Below are positions 26,921 to 36,145 of a stretch of 64,000 nucleotides of DNA, piece by piece. This DNA is from Myxococcota bacterium (GTDB lineage: Bacteria > Myxococcota > UBA727 > JABDBI01). The stretch's first letter is position 1. The number at the start of each line of letters is the position of its first letter. The notes beneath the pieces are model-generated. The model worked only from the letters and a program-made list of their open reading frames with translations, was not told the origin of the DNA and ran no database searches. The position numbers were made by a program, and so were the translations under genes. The stretch is from the NCBI GenBank assembly GCA_040387835.1, contig JAZKCZ010000001.1, positions 449,444 through 513,443 of the forward strand, read 5' to 3'.

Positions 26921-28112
26921 GCCAGATAGCCTACTACTTGAAGTATCAGGCTCTGCGCACCTCTTTGGCGGCGAAAGAGCGCTATTGGATCAAATTGAAC
27001 TCGATTTTGAATCCTTAGGCCATGAGACTCAGATAGCCATCGCCCCCAACCCTAAAGCGGCCTGGGCACTCAGTCATTTAAAACCCGGTATCTGCGTTGA
27101 CGAACCAAACCTAACCCAAATTCTAAGCCCCCTGCCCACCCACTGTTTAAGGCTTTCTCCCAAAAGCTATTCTCTCTTAGAAGAACTCAAAATCCAGACT
27201 ATTTCGGAGCTGTTAAACCTGCCCAGAGCGCAGCTTTTCAAACGCTTGGGCCGAGAAACCCTGCAAAGCCTCGATCAATTAATGGGCTCAGCTTTAACTT
27301 TGATAGAAAACGTCCCCGAAACCCAAACCTTTAAGCTCAGCCAAGATTTTACCGACTCTATCCGCACCTCAGAAACCCTCGAGCGTTTTTTATCGGATTT
27401 ACTACGAGATTTATGTCAAAAACTTGAATCCGCCAGCATAGGCGCAACCCAAATCCGCATCACGCTCACGCATGTCACCCGTGAACAAACCACCTGCACC
27501 ATCGGTACCGCCACTTCAAGTCACGAGCATGCACACCTAGACAAATTACTGAAACTCAAAATCACCCAATTCAATCTAGGCCTAGGTATTGACCGCATCA
27601 GCCTAGAAGCCCTAGAAACCGCCCCCATATTCACCAACCAAACCACCATCCCAGGCTGTCATCCCGGGCTTGACCTGGGATCCAGCCCCAATCTCTCCGC
27701 CTGGAAAGACCTAATCACCAACAAAATAGGCCCCGAAGCCCTCTTCCAATTAATCCCCACCCAAAGCCACCTCCCCGAACGCGCCCAAGAAAAACAATTA
27801 ATTCCCCAAAAATACATCCCCAGCCCACACCCCACCGGCACCAGACCCCTCCGGCTCTTAGACCCCCCAGAACCCATCGCCGCCATGGCCCTGCTACCAG
27901 ACAACCCACCCGCCCAAATCCGCTGGCGGGGCAGTGTCATGAAAGTGGTCAAAGCCGATGGCCCAGAACGAATAGAATGTGAATGGTGGCGAGATCCAGC
28001 CCCCATCCCTGCCAGAGATTACTACCGGGTAGAGAACAAAGACGGCCTCAGATTATGGGTATACAAACAAGGCAGCCCGCCTAAATGGTTTGTGCACGGC
28101 CTATTTGCTTAG
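26808..28112 (+). CDS. imuB: Y-family polymerase-like protein ImuB
   Basis: 434 residues, shorter than typical ImuB (about 500). After RWISIWLTNL it jumps almost directly to DSLLLEVSGSAHLFGGE, so roughly the first 60 residues after the first strand are condensed. Catalytic carboxylates of active Y-family polymerases are not seen, as usual for ImuB, which acts as a hub binding the beta clamp, ImuA and DnaE2. The tail RWRGSVMKV to WFVHGLFA is the family's C-terminus. A repeat arm at 27657-27686 encodes an in-frame HPGLDLGSS insert. The start lies 113 bases inside imuA. Confidence 0.88.
   Translation: MTKRWISIWLTNLSEEDGNLNILCQKAKKYAPLTALDEPDSLLLEVSGSAHLFGGERALLDQIELDFESLGHETQIAIAPNPKAAWALSHLKPGICVDEPNLTQILSPLPTHCLRLSPKSYSLLEELKIQTISELLNLPRAQLFKRLGRETLQSLDQLMGSALTLIENVPETQTFKLSQDFTDSIRTSETLERFLSDLLRDLCQKLESASIGATQIRITLTHVTREQTTCTIGTATSSHEHAHLDKLLKLKITQFNLGLGIDRISLEALETAPIFTNQTTIPGCHPGLDLGSSPNLSAWKDLITNKIGPEALFQLIPTQSHLPERAQEKQLIPQKYIPSPHPTGTRPLRLLDPPEPIAAMALLPDNPPAQIRWRGSVMKVVKADGPERIECEWWRDPAPIPARDYYRVENKDGLRLWVYKQGSPPKWFVHGLFA
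27657..27686. repeat. Single palindromic-repeat arm inserted in imuB
   Basis: This 30-bp segment starts TGTCATCCCGGGCTTGA and ends GGATCCAGC. About 25 of 30 bases match one arm of the 72-bp repeat at 7976-8047. In frame it encodes CHPGLDLGSS, a common fingerprint of such repeats inside proteins. Confidence 0.75.
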
Positions 28113-28130
28113 CGATAAAAACCATATATA

Positions 28131-28526
28131 GTGCATATTATGTCACGCTTATATGTTTCAATTGCTTGCTGCCTACTCGCTTCATCCTGTATCACTCATC
28201 TAAAATCAGGCGCAGAACGCATCATTGTGAGTCGAACACCAGCACCGAAAGGCTGCAAATACCAAGGCCAAGTCATGGGCAGCCAAGGCAACGCTATCGT
28301 CGGCGGCGTCAAAAGCAATAGAAAATTAGCCCTAGGCGCAATGAACGATCTAAGAAACGAAGCATTAGCTCTAGGCGCAAACTACGTTCAACTTGAAACA
28401 AACCAAGCCGGAATGACCGGCGGCGGCGGCACCCTCAACGGCTCCGGCGGCAGCAGCCTCCAGATGACCGACGTCACCAACGTCGGCAATGCTTACACAT
28501 GCAACCCAGAAGAAATCGGCCTTTAA
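28131..28526 (+). CDS. DUF4156-type lipoprotein
   Basis: 131 residues from GTG 28131, or 128 from ATG 28140; the latter places the signal peptide and LLASSC lipobox normally. The mature part has GSQGNAIVGG, LALGAMNDLRNEALALGANYVQLET and a late Cys pair, the pattern of DUF4156 lipoproteins (distantly RcsF-like fold). No Shine-Dalgarno is present, but TATATA ten bases before ATG 28140 could be a -10 of a short-leader transcript. A decayed second copy lies at 29364-29694. Function unknown. Confidence 0.75.
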   Translation: MHIMSRLYVSIACCLLASSCITHLKSGAERIIVSRTPAPKGCKYQGQVMGSQGNAIVGGVKSNRKLALGAMNDLRNEALALGANYVQLETNQAGMTGGGGTLNGSGGSSLQMTDVTNVGNAYTCNPEEIGL

Positions 28527-28531
28527 CCTTT

Positions 28532-29206
28532 CTAAATAGAGACCGGCGGTTTAGGAACCAATTTCACTCTCTCCAAATAGAGTCGCGCCGCCACAGGACT
28601 CGTTTTGGCAATTCTCGCAGCAACTCTATCAAAAAATTGTTGCGACTGCTTAGGACCATGATTAAAAGTAATGGTCCGATGCGAAACAACGACATTTAAC
28701 TCCGGAAATTCGGAAGCAATCTCACGTTCGATTGAACCAAATTCGCCATCCACACTACGGCAATAAGGTTTTCCAGCAGCTCGTAAACTAGGAGCCAACG
28801 CCACAGGCTGAATTGGAGGATTAATCGGTATCGCTTCATATAGAGGGAAAAAAATCAAATCATTTTGGTTATCTGCAGATACCGTATTCGCCACATGCAC
28901 CTGGTCATCCCCCTGATGGGCAAGCACATTAATCGTCAGAGACATTAGATGGGCTGCCAAATCAGGACTATCAAATGACACAACAAAACCACTTGGTAAT
29001 AACGAAGCAACACTGTAATGCGCAGAATTAAACTGCAAATGCTGCAAAATATAAATCAATTGAGCCATTAGAACTTCAGAAGACAACTGAAGGTAGGCAG
29101 GAGGAAATCGAACACCAACATGGCTCTTTGGCAGAGTGGAGTTATTAGCACTCAAAGAAAACCCAGACATGAAAAGCAGGTAAATCAAGGCCGTATTTTT
29201 AAACAT
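28532..29206 (-). CDS. Secreted protein of unknown function
   Basis: 224 residues beginning with a clear Sec signal peptide (MFKNTALIYLLFMSGFSLSA). The mature part has no motif I recognise and one central Cys. It ends six bases after the convergent DUF4156 gene and has a 3' neighbourhood of remnants upstream. It is probably periplasmic or secreted. Confidence 0.65.
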   Translation of the reverse strand: MFKNTALIYLLFMSGFSLSANNSTLPKSHVGVRFPPAYLQLSSEVLMAQLIYILQHLQFNSAHYSVASLLPSGFVVSFDSPDLAAHLMSLTINVLAHQGDDQVHVANTVSADNQNDLIFFPLYEAIPINPPIQPVALAPSLRAAGKPYCRSVDGEFGSIEREIASEFPELNVVVSHRTITFNHGPKQSQQFFDRVAARIAKTSPVAARLYLERVKLVPKPPVSI

Positions 29207-29274
29207 TTTATCCCTTTATAAAAAGATAAAAAAGCATAAATCCTACATTTTGACAACTTGCAGGACACGCAGCC

Positions 29275-29355
29275 TTAAACCATATCCTCAGGCTTAACCC
29301 GCTCGTCAAACTCTGCAGCGGTCATCAAGTTCATCGCCAGGACCGCTTCTTTCAG
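29275..29355 (-). pseudogene. Remnant of a second fumC 3' end
   Basis: Read on the minus strand, 27 codons end [19 protein letters not shown] then KPEDMV and stop. They differ from the C-terminus of the intact fumC (30728-32107) by only a few residues, with many silent base changes. The rest of the gene is missing, and the remnant joins directly to a truncated DUF4156 copy. Confidence 0.85.
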
Positions 29356-29363
29356 CGAAACCG

Positions 29364-29694
29364 CTCACCTCAAATCTGGAGCAGACCGCGTCATCTTAAC
29401 CCGCAACGCAGCTCCCCAAAGCTGCAAACACCTGGGTCAAGTCATCGGCAGCCAAGGAAATATGCTCACCGGCACCATGACCAGCAACAAAAAGCTAGCC
29501 GAAGGCGCGATGAACGACACCAGAAATAAAGCCCATGCTTTAGGCGCTAACTATGTCCAGTTAGAAACCAACCAAGCCGGCATGAGCGGCGAAGGTGGCA
29601 CGCACAAAGGCTCAGGTGGTAACAGTTTCAAACCGCCGATATCACCAATATCGGCAATGCCTACCACTGCTTTCCAGAGGATATTGGCCTCTAA
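29364..29694 (+). pseudogene. Decayed copy of the DUF4156 lipoprotein gene
   Basis: It matches the gene at 28131-28526 from the HLKSGA codons to the stop (GAMND, LGANYVQLETNQAG, then TADITNIGNAYHC). The start, signal peptide and lipobox are missing, and a one-base frameshift near 29630 separates GSGGNSF from the last 20 codons. It is fused at its 5' end to the fumC remnant. Confidence 0.85.
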
Positions 29695-29699
29695 TGCGG

Positions 29700-29729
29700 A
29701 ATCCAGGTTTCGATAACCCGGATTTTTTT
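29700..29729 (+). terminator. Rho-independent terminator
   Basis: AATCC-GGTT pairs with AACC-GGATT around a short TCGAT loop, then a run of seven T. It follows the stop of the decayed DUF4156 copy by five bases, so it was probably that gene's terminator. Confidence 0.75.
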
Positions 29730-29748
29730 ATCGCAAAACCAGCAGGGT

Positions 29749-30603
29749 TTATTGATCAACTTGAATGCAGTACAGGTTAGCTGATGCGGAACTGCAAAGT
29801 TGGGTAGCACTTCCGTTGGAAAACCAGTTAGCTGGAATCGGACTCATGGCTGGGTCTGACATATTCACACTCAAATTGGCGCTTTTGCTTGACCAGTTAG
29901 CGCAATTTAAGCCAGAGGCCACATCATTGAAATTAACTGCTCCAGTCCATGCGAATTGCCCCGTTGGCGTTTTGTTTTCAGTAAACGTAATACCCACGAG
30001 AGGAGGATCGGTGAGAAGAGCCGATAGGCTTTCCGAAAACACCTTTGTAGCGGTACCGGCTGGAGTATTGAGAATGACCGGATGATCATATAATATGCGA
30101 GATTGGATTCTGGTATATGCACTGCTAGTATCGCTAGCAATCATTGCCATCCAGATGCCATTTAGTTTATTAGGTGTTGCTCCATTGGCAGCATCTTGGC
30201 ATAATTTGTCGGCATCGCTCACACTTGCAAATGATGTGCCTTCAGGCGTGTAAGCAGCTCCAGACAAATAAGATTTAACGGAAGTGAATACGAGCCTTCC
30301 AGCTTGGCAAGTTCCGGATACACAAGCATTGTCAGTTCCGGTGCAGATGGCGCCTGTACTTCCACACTGACATTTGCCCGGGCCTGTGCCAGCGGCAACA
30401 TATCCGACGCAATTATTACTTGCGCCTATGCAATTGGCCGCGGCAGTGCATTCAGAACCTGACAATGCTCTGCAAGATTTTGTTCCAGCATCACAGATTT
30501 GCCCAGAGTCGCAATCCGAGTTGGCTGTACAGGTTTTTTCACTATTACTACAAGATGTTGAAAAGGCGATCAGGACTAATAGAAATCCAAGGTGTCTTAT
30601 CAT
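29749..30603 (-). CDS. Cysteine-rich lipoprotein with DUF1554-like C-terminus
   Basis: 284 residues. The signal peptide ends in FSTSCSN, a plausible lipobox. A Cys-rich stretch follows (CTANSDCDSGQICD and similar, residues 25-105), of the kind used by surface proteins of Myxococcota and leptospires. The C-terminal 170 residues (KLCQDAANGA, GIWMAMIASD, NCANWSSKS, LYCIQVD) resemble DUF1554, a lectin/collagen-related fold found in lipoproteins. It is likely anchored in the outer membrane. GGAG lies 11 bases before the ATG. Confidence 0.7.
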   Translation of the reverse strand: MIRHLGFLLVLIAFSTSCSNSEKTCTANSDCDSGQICDAGTKSCRALSGSECTAAANCIGASNNCVGYVAAGTGPGKCQCGSTGAICTGTDNACVSGTCQAGRLVFTSVKSYLSGAAYTPEGTSFASVSDADKLCQDAANGATPNKLNGIWMAMIASDTSSAYTRIQSRILYDHPVILNTPAGTATKVFSESLSALLTDPPLVGITFTENKTPTGQFAWTGAVNFNDVASGLNCANWSSKSANLSVNMSDPAMSPIPANWFSNGSATQLCSSASANLYCIQVDQ

Positions 30604-30727
30604 ATTTTAGTATTCTCCAGATAAAACGATATTTGAAAATCGATCACGGAATCAATTCTTTTTCCTAAATTTCGAAGACATCGGTCTATAAAGAAGCTCT
30701 TCCAAAGGGCTGGATTGCCATATCGTC

Positions 30728-32107
30728 TTAAACCATCTCTTCTGGCTTCACACGCTCATCAAACTCTTCAGCCGTCATCAAGTTCATTGCCAAAACGGCC
30801 TCTTTCAAAGTGGTTCCTTCAGCGTGTGCCTTCTTCGCAGCCTTCGCAGCATTGTCGTAACCAATATAGGGGTTCAGAGCCGTTACCAGCATCAGAGAGC
30901 GACCTTTCAGCTCCTCAATACGGGGCAAGTTTGCGGTCATCCCGCTCATACAATTCTCATCGAAACTAAGACAAGCGTCAGCGAGTAACCGAATCGACTG
31001 TAAAACATTATAGATAATCACCGGCTTAAAGACGTTCAGTTCAAAATTTCCCTGACTTCCCGCCATCATCACCGCTTGATGATTGCCCATCACTTGGCAG
31101 CAAATCATGGTCATTGCTTCAGACTGTGTCGGATTAACTTTGCCAGGCATTATCGAAGAGCCCGGTTCATTCTCAGGGATATTGATTTCTCCAAGCCCGC
31201 CCCGAGGGCCACTAGCCATCCATCTCACATCATTCGCAATCTTCATGAGCGCACAAGCTAACGTTCCTAAAAGCCCCGACAACGAAACCAAGGCATCGTT
31301 ACCCGCTAAGGCCGCAAACTTATTGGGCGCCGTCACAAATGCATAACCAGTGACCAATTTTAAACGTTCAGCAATTTGATGCGCGTAATCCGGATGCGCA
31401 TTAAGCCCCGTGCCAACCGCAGTCCCACCTGCGGCTAACTCGCAAATCTGTGGGCTAAACGTAATAATCGCTTCTTTGGCAGCTTTTAGCTGGCTACTCC
31501 AACCACTAATTTCCTGACCTAAAGTGATAGGTGTTGCGTCCTGCAAATGCGTGCGTCCCATTTTAACCAAATTGCTATACTCACGAGCCTTCGCATCCAA
31601 AGTTGAAACCAACTGCTCGAGAGCTGGAAATAGGCGCTCGTGCAGACTTAACACAGCCGCCACATGCATTGCGGTTGGAAAAGTATCATTGGTGCTTTGA
31701 CTCTTATTAACATGGTCATTCGGGTGAACGGGTTTTTTGCTGCCAACAACCCCGCCAGCAGCTTCAATTGCTCGATTAGAAATCACTTCGTTCAGGTTCA
31801 TATTTGTTTGTGTGCCTGAGCCGGTCTGCCATACCGCCAAGGGAAACTGGTCATCCAACACACCATCCGCAACTTCCCCCGCTGCCTTTTGAATCAACTG
31901 CGCAATTTCGGGCGAGAGTTCTTTAAGTTCAGCATTCACATAAGCCGCCGCCTGCTTCACCAACGCATAAGCCCGGATAAACTCCGGTTGAAACCGCTCA
32001 TCGCCAATCTTAAAATTCCGCAAACTTCGCTGGGTCTGTGCACCCCAGTACGCTTTTGCAGGCACTTCAATCTCACCAAAGCTATCTGTTTCAATGCGTG
32101 TACTCAT
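30728..32107 (-). CDS. fumC: Fumarate hydratase class II
   Basis: 459 residues, full length. The superfamily signature [13 protein letters not shown] near residue 317 carries the catalytic loop Ser; [10 protein letters not shown] and [10 protein letters not shown] are further active-site regions. It interconverts fumarate and malate without an iron-sulfur cluster. GGAGG sits well before the ATG. A 3' remnant of a second copy lies 1.4 kb away. CYTH starts only 17 bases upstream on the other strand. Confidence 0.97.
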   Translation of the reverse strand: MSTRIETDSFGEIEVPAKAYWGAQTQRSLRNFKIGDERFQPEFIRAYALVKQAAAYVNAELKELSPEIAQLIQKAAGEVADGVLDDQFPLAVWQTGSGTQTNMNLNEVISNRAIEAAGGVVGSKKPVHPNDHVNKSQSTNDTFPTAMHVAAVLSLHERLFPALEQLVSTLDAKAREYSNLVKMGRTHLQDATPITLGQEISGWSSQLKAAKEAIITFSPQICELAAGGTAVGTGLNAHPDYAHQIAERLKLVTGYAFVTAPNKFAALAGNDALVSLSGLLGTLACALMKIANDVRWMASGPRGGLGEINIPENEPGSSIMPGKVNPTQSEAMTMICCQVMGNHQAVMMAGSQGNFELNVFKPVIIYNVLQSIRLLADACLSFDENCMSGMTANLPRIEELKGRSLMLVTALNPYIGYDNAAKAAKKAHAEGTTLKEAVLAMNLMTAEEFDERVKPEEMV

Positions 32108-32124
32108 GCTAGCCTCCTACCACC

Positions 32125-32793
32125 ATGATTCGTGAAATTGAACTCAAATACCGCTTCGAAGACCTCAGCGCTTTTCAAAAAATGCTATCTAGCTTGCCCG
32201 CTCCGACTCGAATTGAGAAACAAACCAACAACTTCTTCGACACACAAAGCCTCAGCTTAAAAGCCGAACATATTTTTCTTAGATTGAGGCAATCAAACGA
32301 AGATTTCTATTTCACCTGCAAAGCCAAGCCCGAGAATATGGCGAAGCCTTCTGACACGCTGTCCATTCATGATGAATGGGAAGAAAAGCTTGCAGACGCT
32401 GACGCACAAGCTCTGTTTACAGGCCAAGAACATCCTCTCAATCTTTTAAAACGGTCCTGGCCCAATGAATCAGAAAGCTCAAAACAGACCCGGCAGTCCT
32501 TATTAAACCGCATTAATAATCTAAACCTAACCCAGCCAATCGCTTGGGTAGGCAGTTTTAAAAACACCCGCACCCATGTAGCCTTCAATATTTTAAATCA
32601 GCCTTTGGACTTGGAATTCGATGCCACCGACTTTGGCAGTCGCATTGACTACGAAGTTGAGTGCGAACTGCCCGCCACCATGGACCCGACTCATGCGGAA
32701 TCAGAACTCCAGGCGCTGTTTGAACAAGCAGGCGTTCAAGCCGGAGCATCCTCTGGCAAAGCAGAGCGATTTTTCAAGCTGAATCGCTCTTAG
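32125..32793 (+). CDS. CYTH-domain phosphohydrolase/cyclase-like protein
   Basis: 222 residues. The N-terminal EIELKYRF is the EXEXK signature of the CYTH tunnel fold (class IV adenylate cyclase, thiamine triphosphatase, tripolyphosphatase). Charged residues LRLRQ and FTCKAK follow as in the family. The substrate cannot be told by eye. Its stop shares four bases with the convergent SRPBCC gene. Confidence 0.85.
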   Translation: MIREIELKYRFEDLSAFQKMLSSLPAPTRIEKQTNNFFDTQSLSLKAEHIFLRLRQSNEDFYFTCKAKPENMAKPSDTLSIHDEWEEKLADADAQALFTGQEHPLNLLKRSWPNESESSKQTRQSLLNRINNLNLTQPIAWVGSFKNTRTHVAFNILNQPLDLEFDATDFGSRIDYEVECELPATMDPTHAESELQALFEQAGVQAGASSGKAERFFKLNRS

Positions 32794-33326
32794 TTTTCGA
32801 CTGAAACCTGCAGATTAAGCTGTTCTAAGCCATAAGCCATCTGCTTTTTCATCATCAAACCGATCAAAAACCCTTTCCATCTTTCGAAAAAGTTAATGCC
32901 TTCACCTCGATCAATCCAAGTAACTTCGGTCTGACCATTCAATTCACGAAATACAAATTCGCCAATCAAGCCTGAAGTCGAGCCGTTCATATCCATGATT
33001 AACTGATATACAATCCCTTCAGCAGCATCCGCCTTGGTAATATGCAAATTGCCATTACCCATGTCCTTGCTGACCCAGTTCCACTGAGCCCCAACGCCCT
33101 CTTCAGGACCTGAATAGGTGGAAATCATGCCATATTCAACATCTTTCCAAGGCGACCATTCTTGCCATTTTTTCAAATTGGCCACTTTGCGGTATATCTT
33201 AAGCGGGCTAGCTGCCATCACTTTGGACTGTGAGATTTCCCACTGCGCTGGCAATAACATGCCGACCACAACAAATATAACCACTAAGAAAGCAACGATA
33301 ATTGCGAGTATTTTTAGGAATTTCAT
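32790..33326 (-). CDS. SRPBCC-fold protein with N-terminal membrane anchor
   Basis: 178 residues. One N-terminal membrane helix (ILAIIVAFLVVIFVVVGMLLP) is followed by KVMAASPLKIYRKVANLKKWQEWSPW, typical of polyketide cyclase/START-like SRPBCC proteins that bind hydrophobic ligands. Specific function is unknown. It lies 18 bases downstream of the VOC gene, so the two may be co-transcribed. Confidence 0.8.
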   Translation of the reverse strand: MKFLKILAIIVAFLVVIFVVVGMLLPAQWEISQSKVMAASPLKIYRKVANLKKWQEWSPWKDVEYGMISTYSGPEEGVGAQWNWVSKDMGNGNLHITKADAAEGIVYQLIMDMNGSTSGLIGEFVFRELNGQTEVTWIDRGEGINFFERWKGFLIGLMMKKQMAYGLEQLNLQVSVEN

Positions 33327-33344
33327 CTAAATAGAGTAACTCCG

Positions 33345-33812
33345 TTACTTTTGCTCAGCAACCTTTTTAAGTTCAGCAATATCAAATTTTTTCATTTTCA
33401 AGAACGCCTGCGTGACGCGCGCAATTTTCGCATGGTCTTTCGAAGCCATCATTTCATTCATTATCGTAGGTACAATCTGCCAAGAAACGCCAAACTTATC
33501 TTTCAACCACCCACATTGCTCGGATTCAGGCACGGCAGAGAGCTTTTCCCAATAAGTATCAATTTCTTGTTGAGTTTCGCAGGTCACCACAAAAGAAATC
33601 GACTCGTTAAACTTAAAGAAGGGCCCAGCACTCATCAAGGTAAAATGCTGCCCGAAAAGCTCTACATCTATGATTTCAACCTCTCCTGATGGCGTGCCGC
33701 TTAAAGTGGTCGCATTCACAATCCGCGAGCCTGGAAATACACTTGTATAAAGCTCTGCCGCCTGGCGCGCCTCTTTATCAAACCAAAGATGAGGTGTAAT
33801 TTTATTAATCAT
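33345..33812 (-). CDS. VOC-family protein, PhnB-like
   Basis: 155 residues from the ATG at 33812; an in-frame TTG at 33833 would add seven residues. The opening (MINKITPHLWFDKEARQAAE) and later GWLKDKFGVSWQIVP are the pattern of the PhnB/3-demethylubiquinone-methyltransferase-like VOC group. No enzyme activity can be assigned. It is the first of a pair with the SRPBCC gene. Confidence 0.87.
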   Translation of the reverse strand: MINKITPHLWFDKEARQAAELYTSVFPGSRIVNATTLSGTPSGEVEIIDVELFGQHFTLMSAGPFFKFNESISFVVTCETQQEIDTYWEKLSAVPESEQCGWLKDKFGVSWQIVPTIMNEMMASKDHAKIARVTQAFLKMKKFDIAELKKVAEQK

Positions 33813-33889
33813 GGGATCAACAATATCACCCAAGGGCCGTTGACAGCAAAACAGCTCCGTGAGAAAAGCAAACCTTCGTTAACGAAAGC

Positions 33890-33966
33890 GCACCCGTAGC
33901 TCAGCTGGATAGAGCATCAGACTACGAATCTGGGGGTCACATGTTCGAATCATGTCGGGTGCACCA
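33890..33966 (+). tRNA. tRNA-Arg (anticodon ACG)
   Basis: A complete cloverleaf: acceptor GCACCCG/CGGGTGC, D arm GCTC/GAGC, anticodon arm with loop CTACGAA (anticodon ACG), T arm ACATG-TTCGAAT-CATGT, and an encoded CCA. A 12-bp palindrome, TTCGTTAACGAA, ends three bases upstream. Sixteen bases of its anticodon arm recur at 37765-37780. Confidence 0.96.
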
Positions 33967-34446
33967 ATGTTTAAGAAACTCGTTTTAGTCTGTCTCCTTT
34001 CACACAGTATTTCCACGCCGGTTTCTGCAAATATCATGTTGCCGACTTTTACCAAAGAAAACGGCAAATGGATTATGTATGGTTAACAACTTTATCAGGC
34101 GACTAGGCCGATTGCCGAAATTATTTTCCAGATAACTTTTTGGGCAGGAAAATTACCAGAGGCACCATTGAAACAAGCCTTAACTGATGTTCTCAGCGAT
34201 CGAGGCAAAGCATCTGGCGTAGCCAGCGATAGCATAGGCACTGACCATACACTCTACCATGCATCAGCAGGTCTAGATGGAGCTACTGCCACCCTTCTTT
34301 ATGTAATCATTAATGGTGTCAGCCACATAATCGCAATCGCGCAGCACGTAATTGTTAAAAAATGCCAAACTCCGGCTTATGACGTTCTTTGCCACGATCC
34401 AGCTTACAAGATGAACCCTCAAGGCATCAGGCTTTTAGGGATTTAA
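33967..34446 (+). pseudogene. Secreted protein gene interrupted by one stop codon
   Basis: An ATG directly follows the tRNA CCA and opens a signal peptide (MFKKLVLVCLLSHSISTPVS). After 39 codons an in-frame TAA (34084-34086) occurs, but the same frame then stays open for 120 codons to a TAA at 34444-34446. A single nonsense mutation best explains this. The family is not recognised. There is no Shine-Dalgarno, since the start abuts the tRNA. Confidence 0.6.
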
Positions 34447-34492
34447 TTTTATCGTTCCTTGCTGCGGAGCGTACCAGAACCTGATCAGCATT

Positions 34493-34622
34493 AAACCAAA
34501 CAGGCAATCTTGGCAGAATACACGCTTCGCGATATGAGGCTCTACCTGAAAACATCAAAACCAGCTTGCCCACGATTGAGCAGTTGGAGACTGAATTGTC
34601 GAAAGGATTTAAAGAAAAATAA
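34493..34622 (+). pseudogene. C-terminal remnant of a DUF1016/YhcG nuclease gene
   Basis: ILAEYTLRD in one frame and YEALPENIKTSLPTIEQLE in the next match the end of YhcG-type PDDEXK nucleases. The few residues normally between them are deleted with a frame change. No N-terminal domain is present. Such genes travel on mobile islands with defence systems. Confidence 0.7.
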
Positions 34623-34642
34623 AACAGCCAATCCGACCCCTG

Positions 34643-35702
34643 TCAATGACAAACGGACGGCTTGCCGGCAATACATTCGGTGACCGGATGCGACTTCCTG
34701 TAATCTTGCACCATATCTCTAATCGCATCGACAATAATTTGCGGTTGGTACAACGGAATCATGTGCCCACTTTCTTTCGCAATGAGATGGCGGCTATTAC
34801 TAGAAAGCTGAACCAATTCCAGTTGTAGTTCGGGCCATACTTTGTTCATTTGTTTGATTTTTGCCGCGTACTCCTCATCCATATCCGCTGTAACTCCGTC
34901 CGGCTTGCCTTGACTAACCACGATGAGAGGTTTGTTGCCGAGTTTTCTGTCCATTTTCTTTAAATCATCAGCGCTGCCGTCTACAGACTTACCTTCTGCT
35001 GTTGTCGCTTCCTCGATATTGGATCTCATCATCAAGTCAAAAGCATATGTAAGCTGAACATCAGAGAAGTCTGGTGGAATAGGATATTTGGTTTTGTCCT
35101 TCTCTATCACCCAGTCTTTGACGAAGTCGAAATGCCTGGCGAAAAAAGTCTCCAAACGTTGCCAGAGAGACGGTGATTGGTCGGGAAAACGCGGCAACCG
35201 TTTATGTTGCTCTTCATGCACAGAGTCCACCAGAATCAAACCTTTAACCTGACTCGGATATAGCGCCTCAAATACTCGAATAAACATGCCTCCTAAGGAG
35301 TGTCCTACCAGTAAATACGGTGGTTTGATCCCTGCCGCATGCAAGAGCGTTTGCAATTCTTCCGCAACGACTTTTCCAGTCCTAGGATTGGGTCCTAATT
35401 CGCTGAGGCCATATCCGGCGCGATCATAGCTGCAAACGCGTGAATATTGAGCAGCTGCTCGTTGCACAGGCCCCCAAAGATACCAAGGGCAACCAGACCC
35501 TGCCTCTAAGATCACGGTTGGACTGCCGCTCCCGAGACAGTATAGATGCATTCTGACGCCCCCCTACATCGACAAGCTCGTCAGTCTCGTTCAAAGCGGC
35601 AGCTTCTGAAGGAGAAACAAAACGTGGCCACGCCGCTGAACTTGGTTCGGCACAGGCTGTTAATGAAAACAAAAGTAGTATTTGAAGAGCAATAGGTTTC
35701 AT
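34643..35702 (-). pseudogene. Lipoprotein alpha/beta hydrolase, frameshifted in a G6 run
   Basis: The start at 35702 gives a signal peptide and lipobox LTACAEP, and the frame runs to ELVDVGG. The hydrolase body (LYCLGSGSPTVILEAGSG, YLLVGHSLGGM with the nucleophile Ser, GHMIPLYQPQ with the catalytic His) continues in another frame to 34643. Removing one base of the six-G run (six C at 35559-35564 on the plus strand) restores DVGGVRMHLYCLG perfectly. Either the gene is broken, it is phase-variable, or the run is miscounted. A short alternative start inside the second frame (35551) would give an unexported protein. Confidence 0.8.
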
Positions 35703-35779
35703 GTCTGGCTTATTTTAACAAAATAGTCTTTGAGTTGGTTCATTTGCCCCTGTTTACTGCTCCTGCGGGCTGTTGCACA

Positions 35780-35944
35780 GTGGGTTTCCGATCGGCCTGG
35801 CTTCACGAAATCTATTGGAACGTTCTGAAATTCGAAGTTGGCTATTGGCTTCGAACAAGTAAAGCTGGTCAAGGCGTCATGACAGAGACAGTCGATGCAT
35901 TGACGTTGGAACAATTAGAAATACATGTGTGTATTCGAGGTTAG
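35780..35944 (+). pseudogene. GNAT acetyltransferase remnant
   Basis: WLHEIYWNVLKFEVGYWLRT and GQGVMTETVDAL are the central strands and acetyl-CoA loop region of RimJ/RimL-type acetyltransferases; both ends are missing. The 200 bases that follow (35945-36145) hold an open frame that I cannot assign and which runs into the AbiEii gene on the other strand. Confidence 0.65.
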
Positions 35945-36145
35945 TGTGACCAGATATGATTTTCCACAAAAGGTGCTTTGATCGTGACTCCATGGAACTA
36001 GAAGCCGCCGCGCTCGTGTTTTATGATGAAGCGGGCTGTGTACGGCTTTTAGGTCGTGATGAGAATACATGCACTCTGAACATCGAGCAGGTCGTTCCCG
36101 GGACAACCTTGAAATCACTGTTTCCATTTAGAGATGATGACGCTG

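Noticed and set aside
33840-33868. TTGACA upstream of the tRNA as its promoter
   Set aside because: No usable -10 at 16-18 bases, so I did not annotate it.
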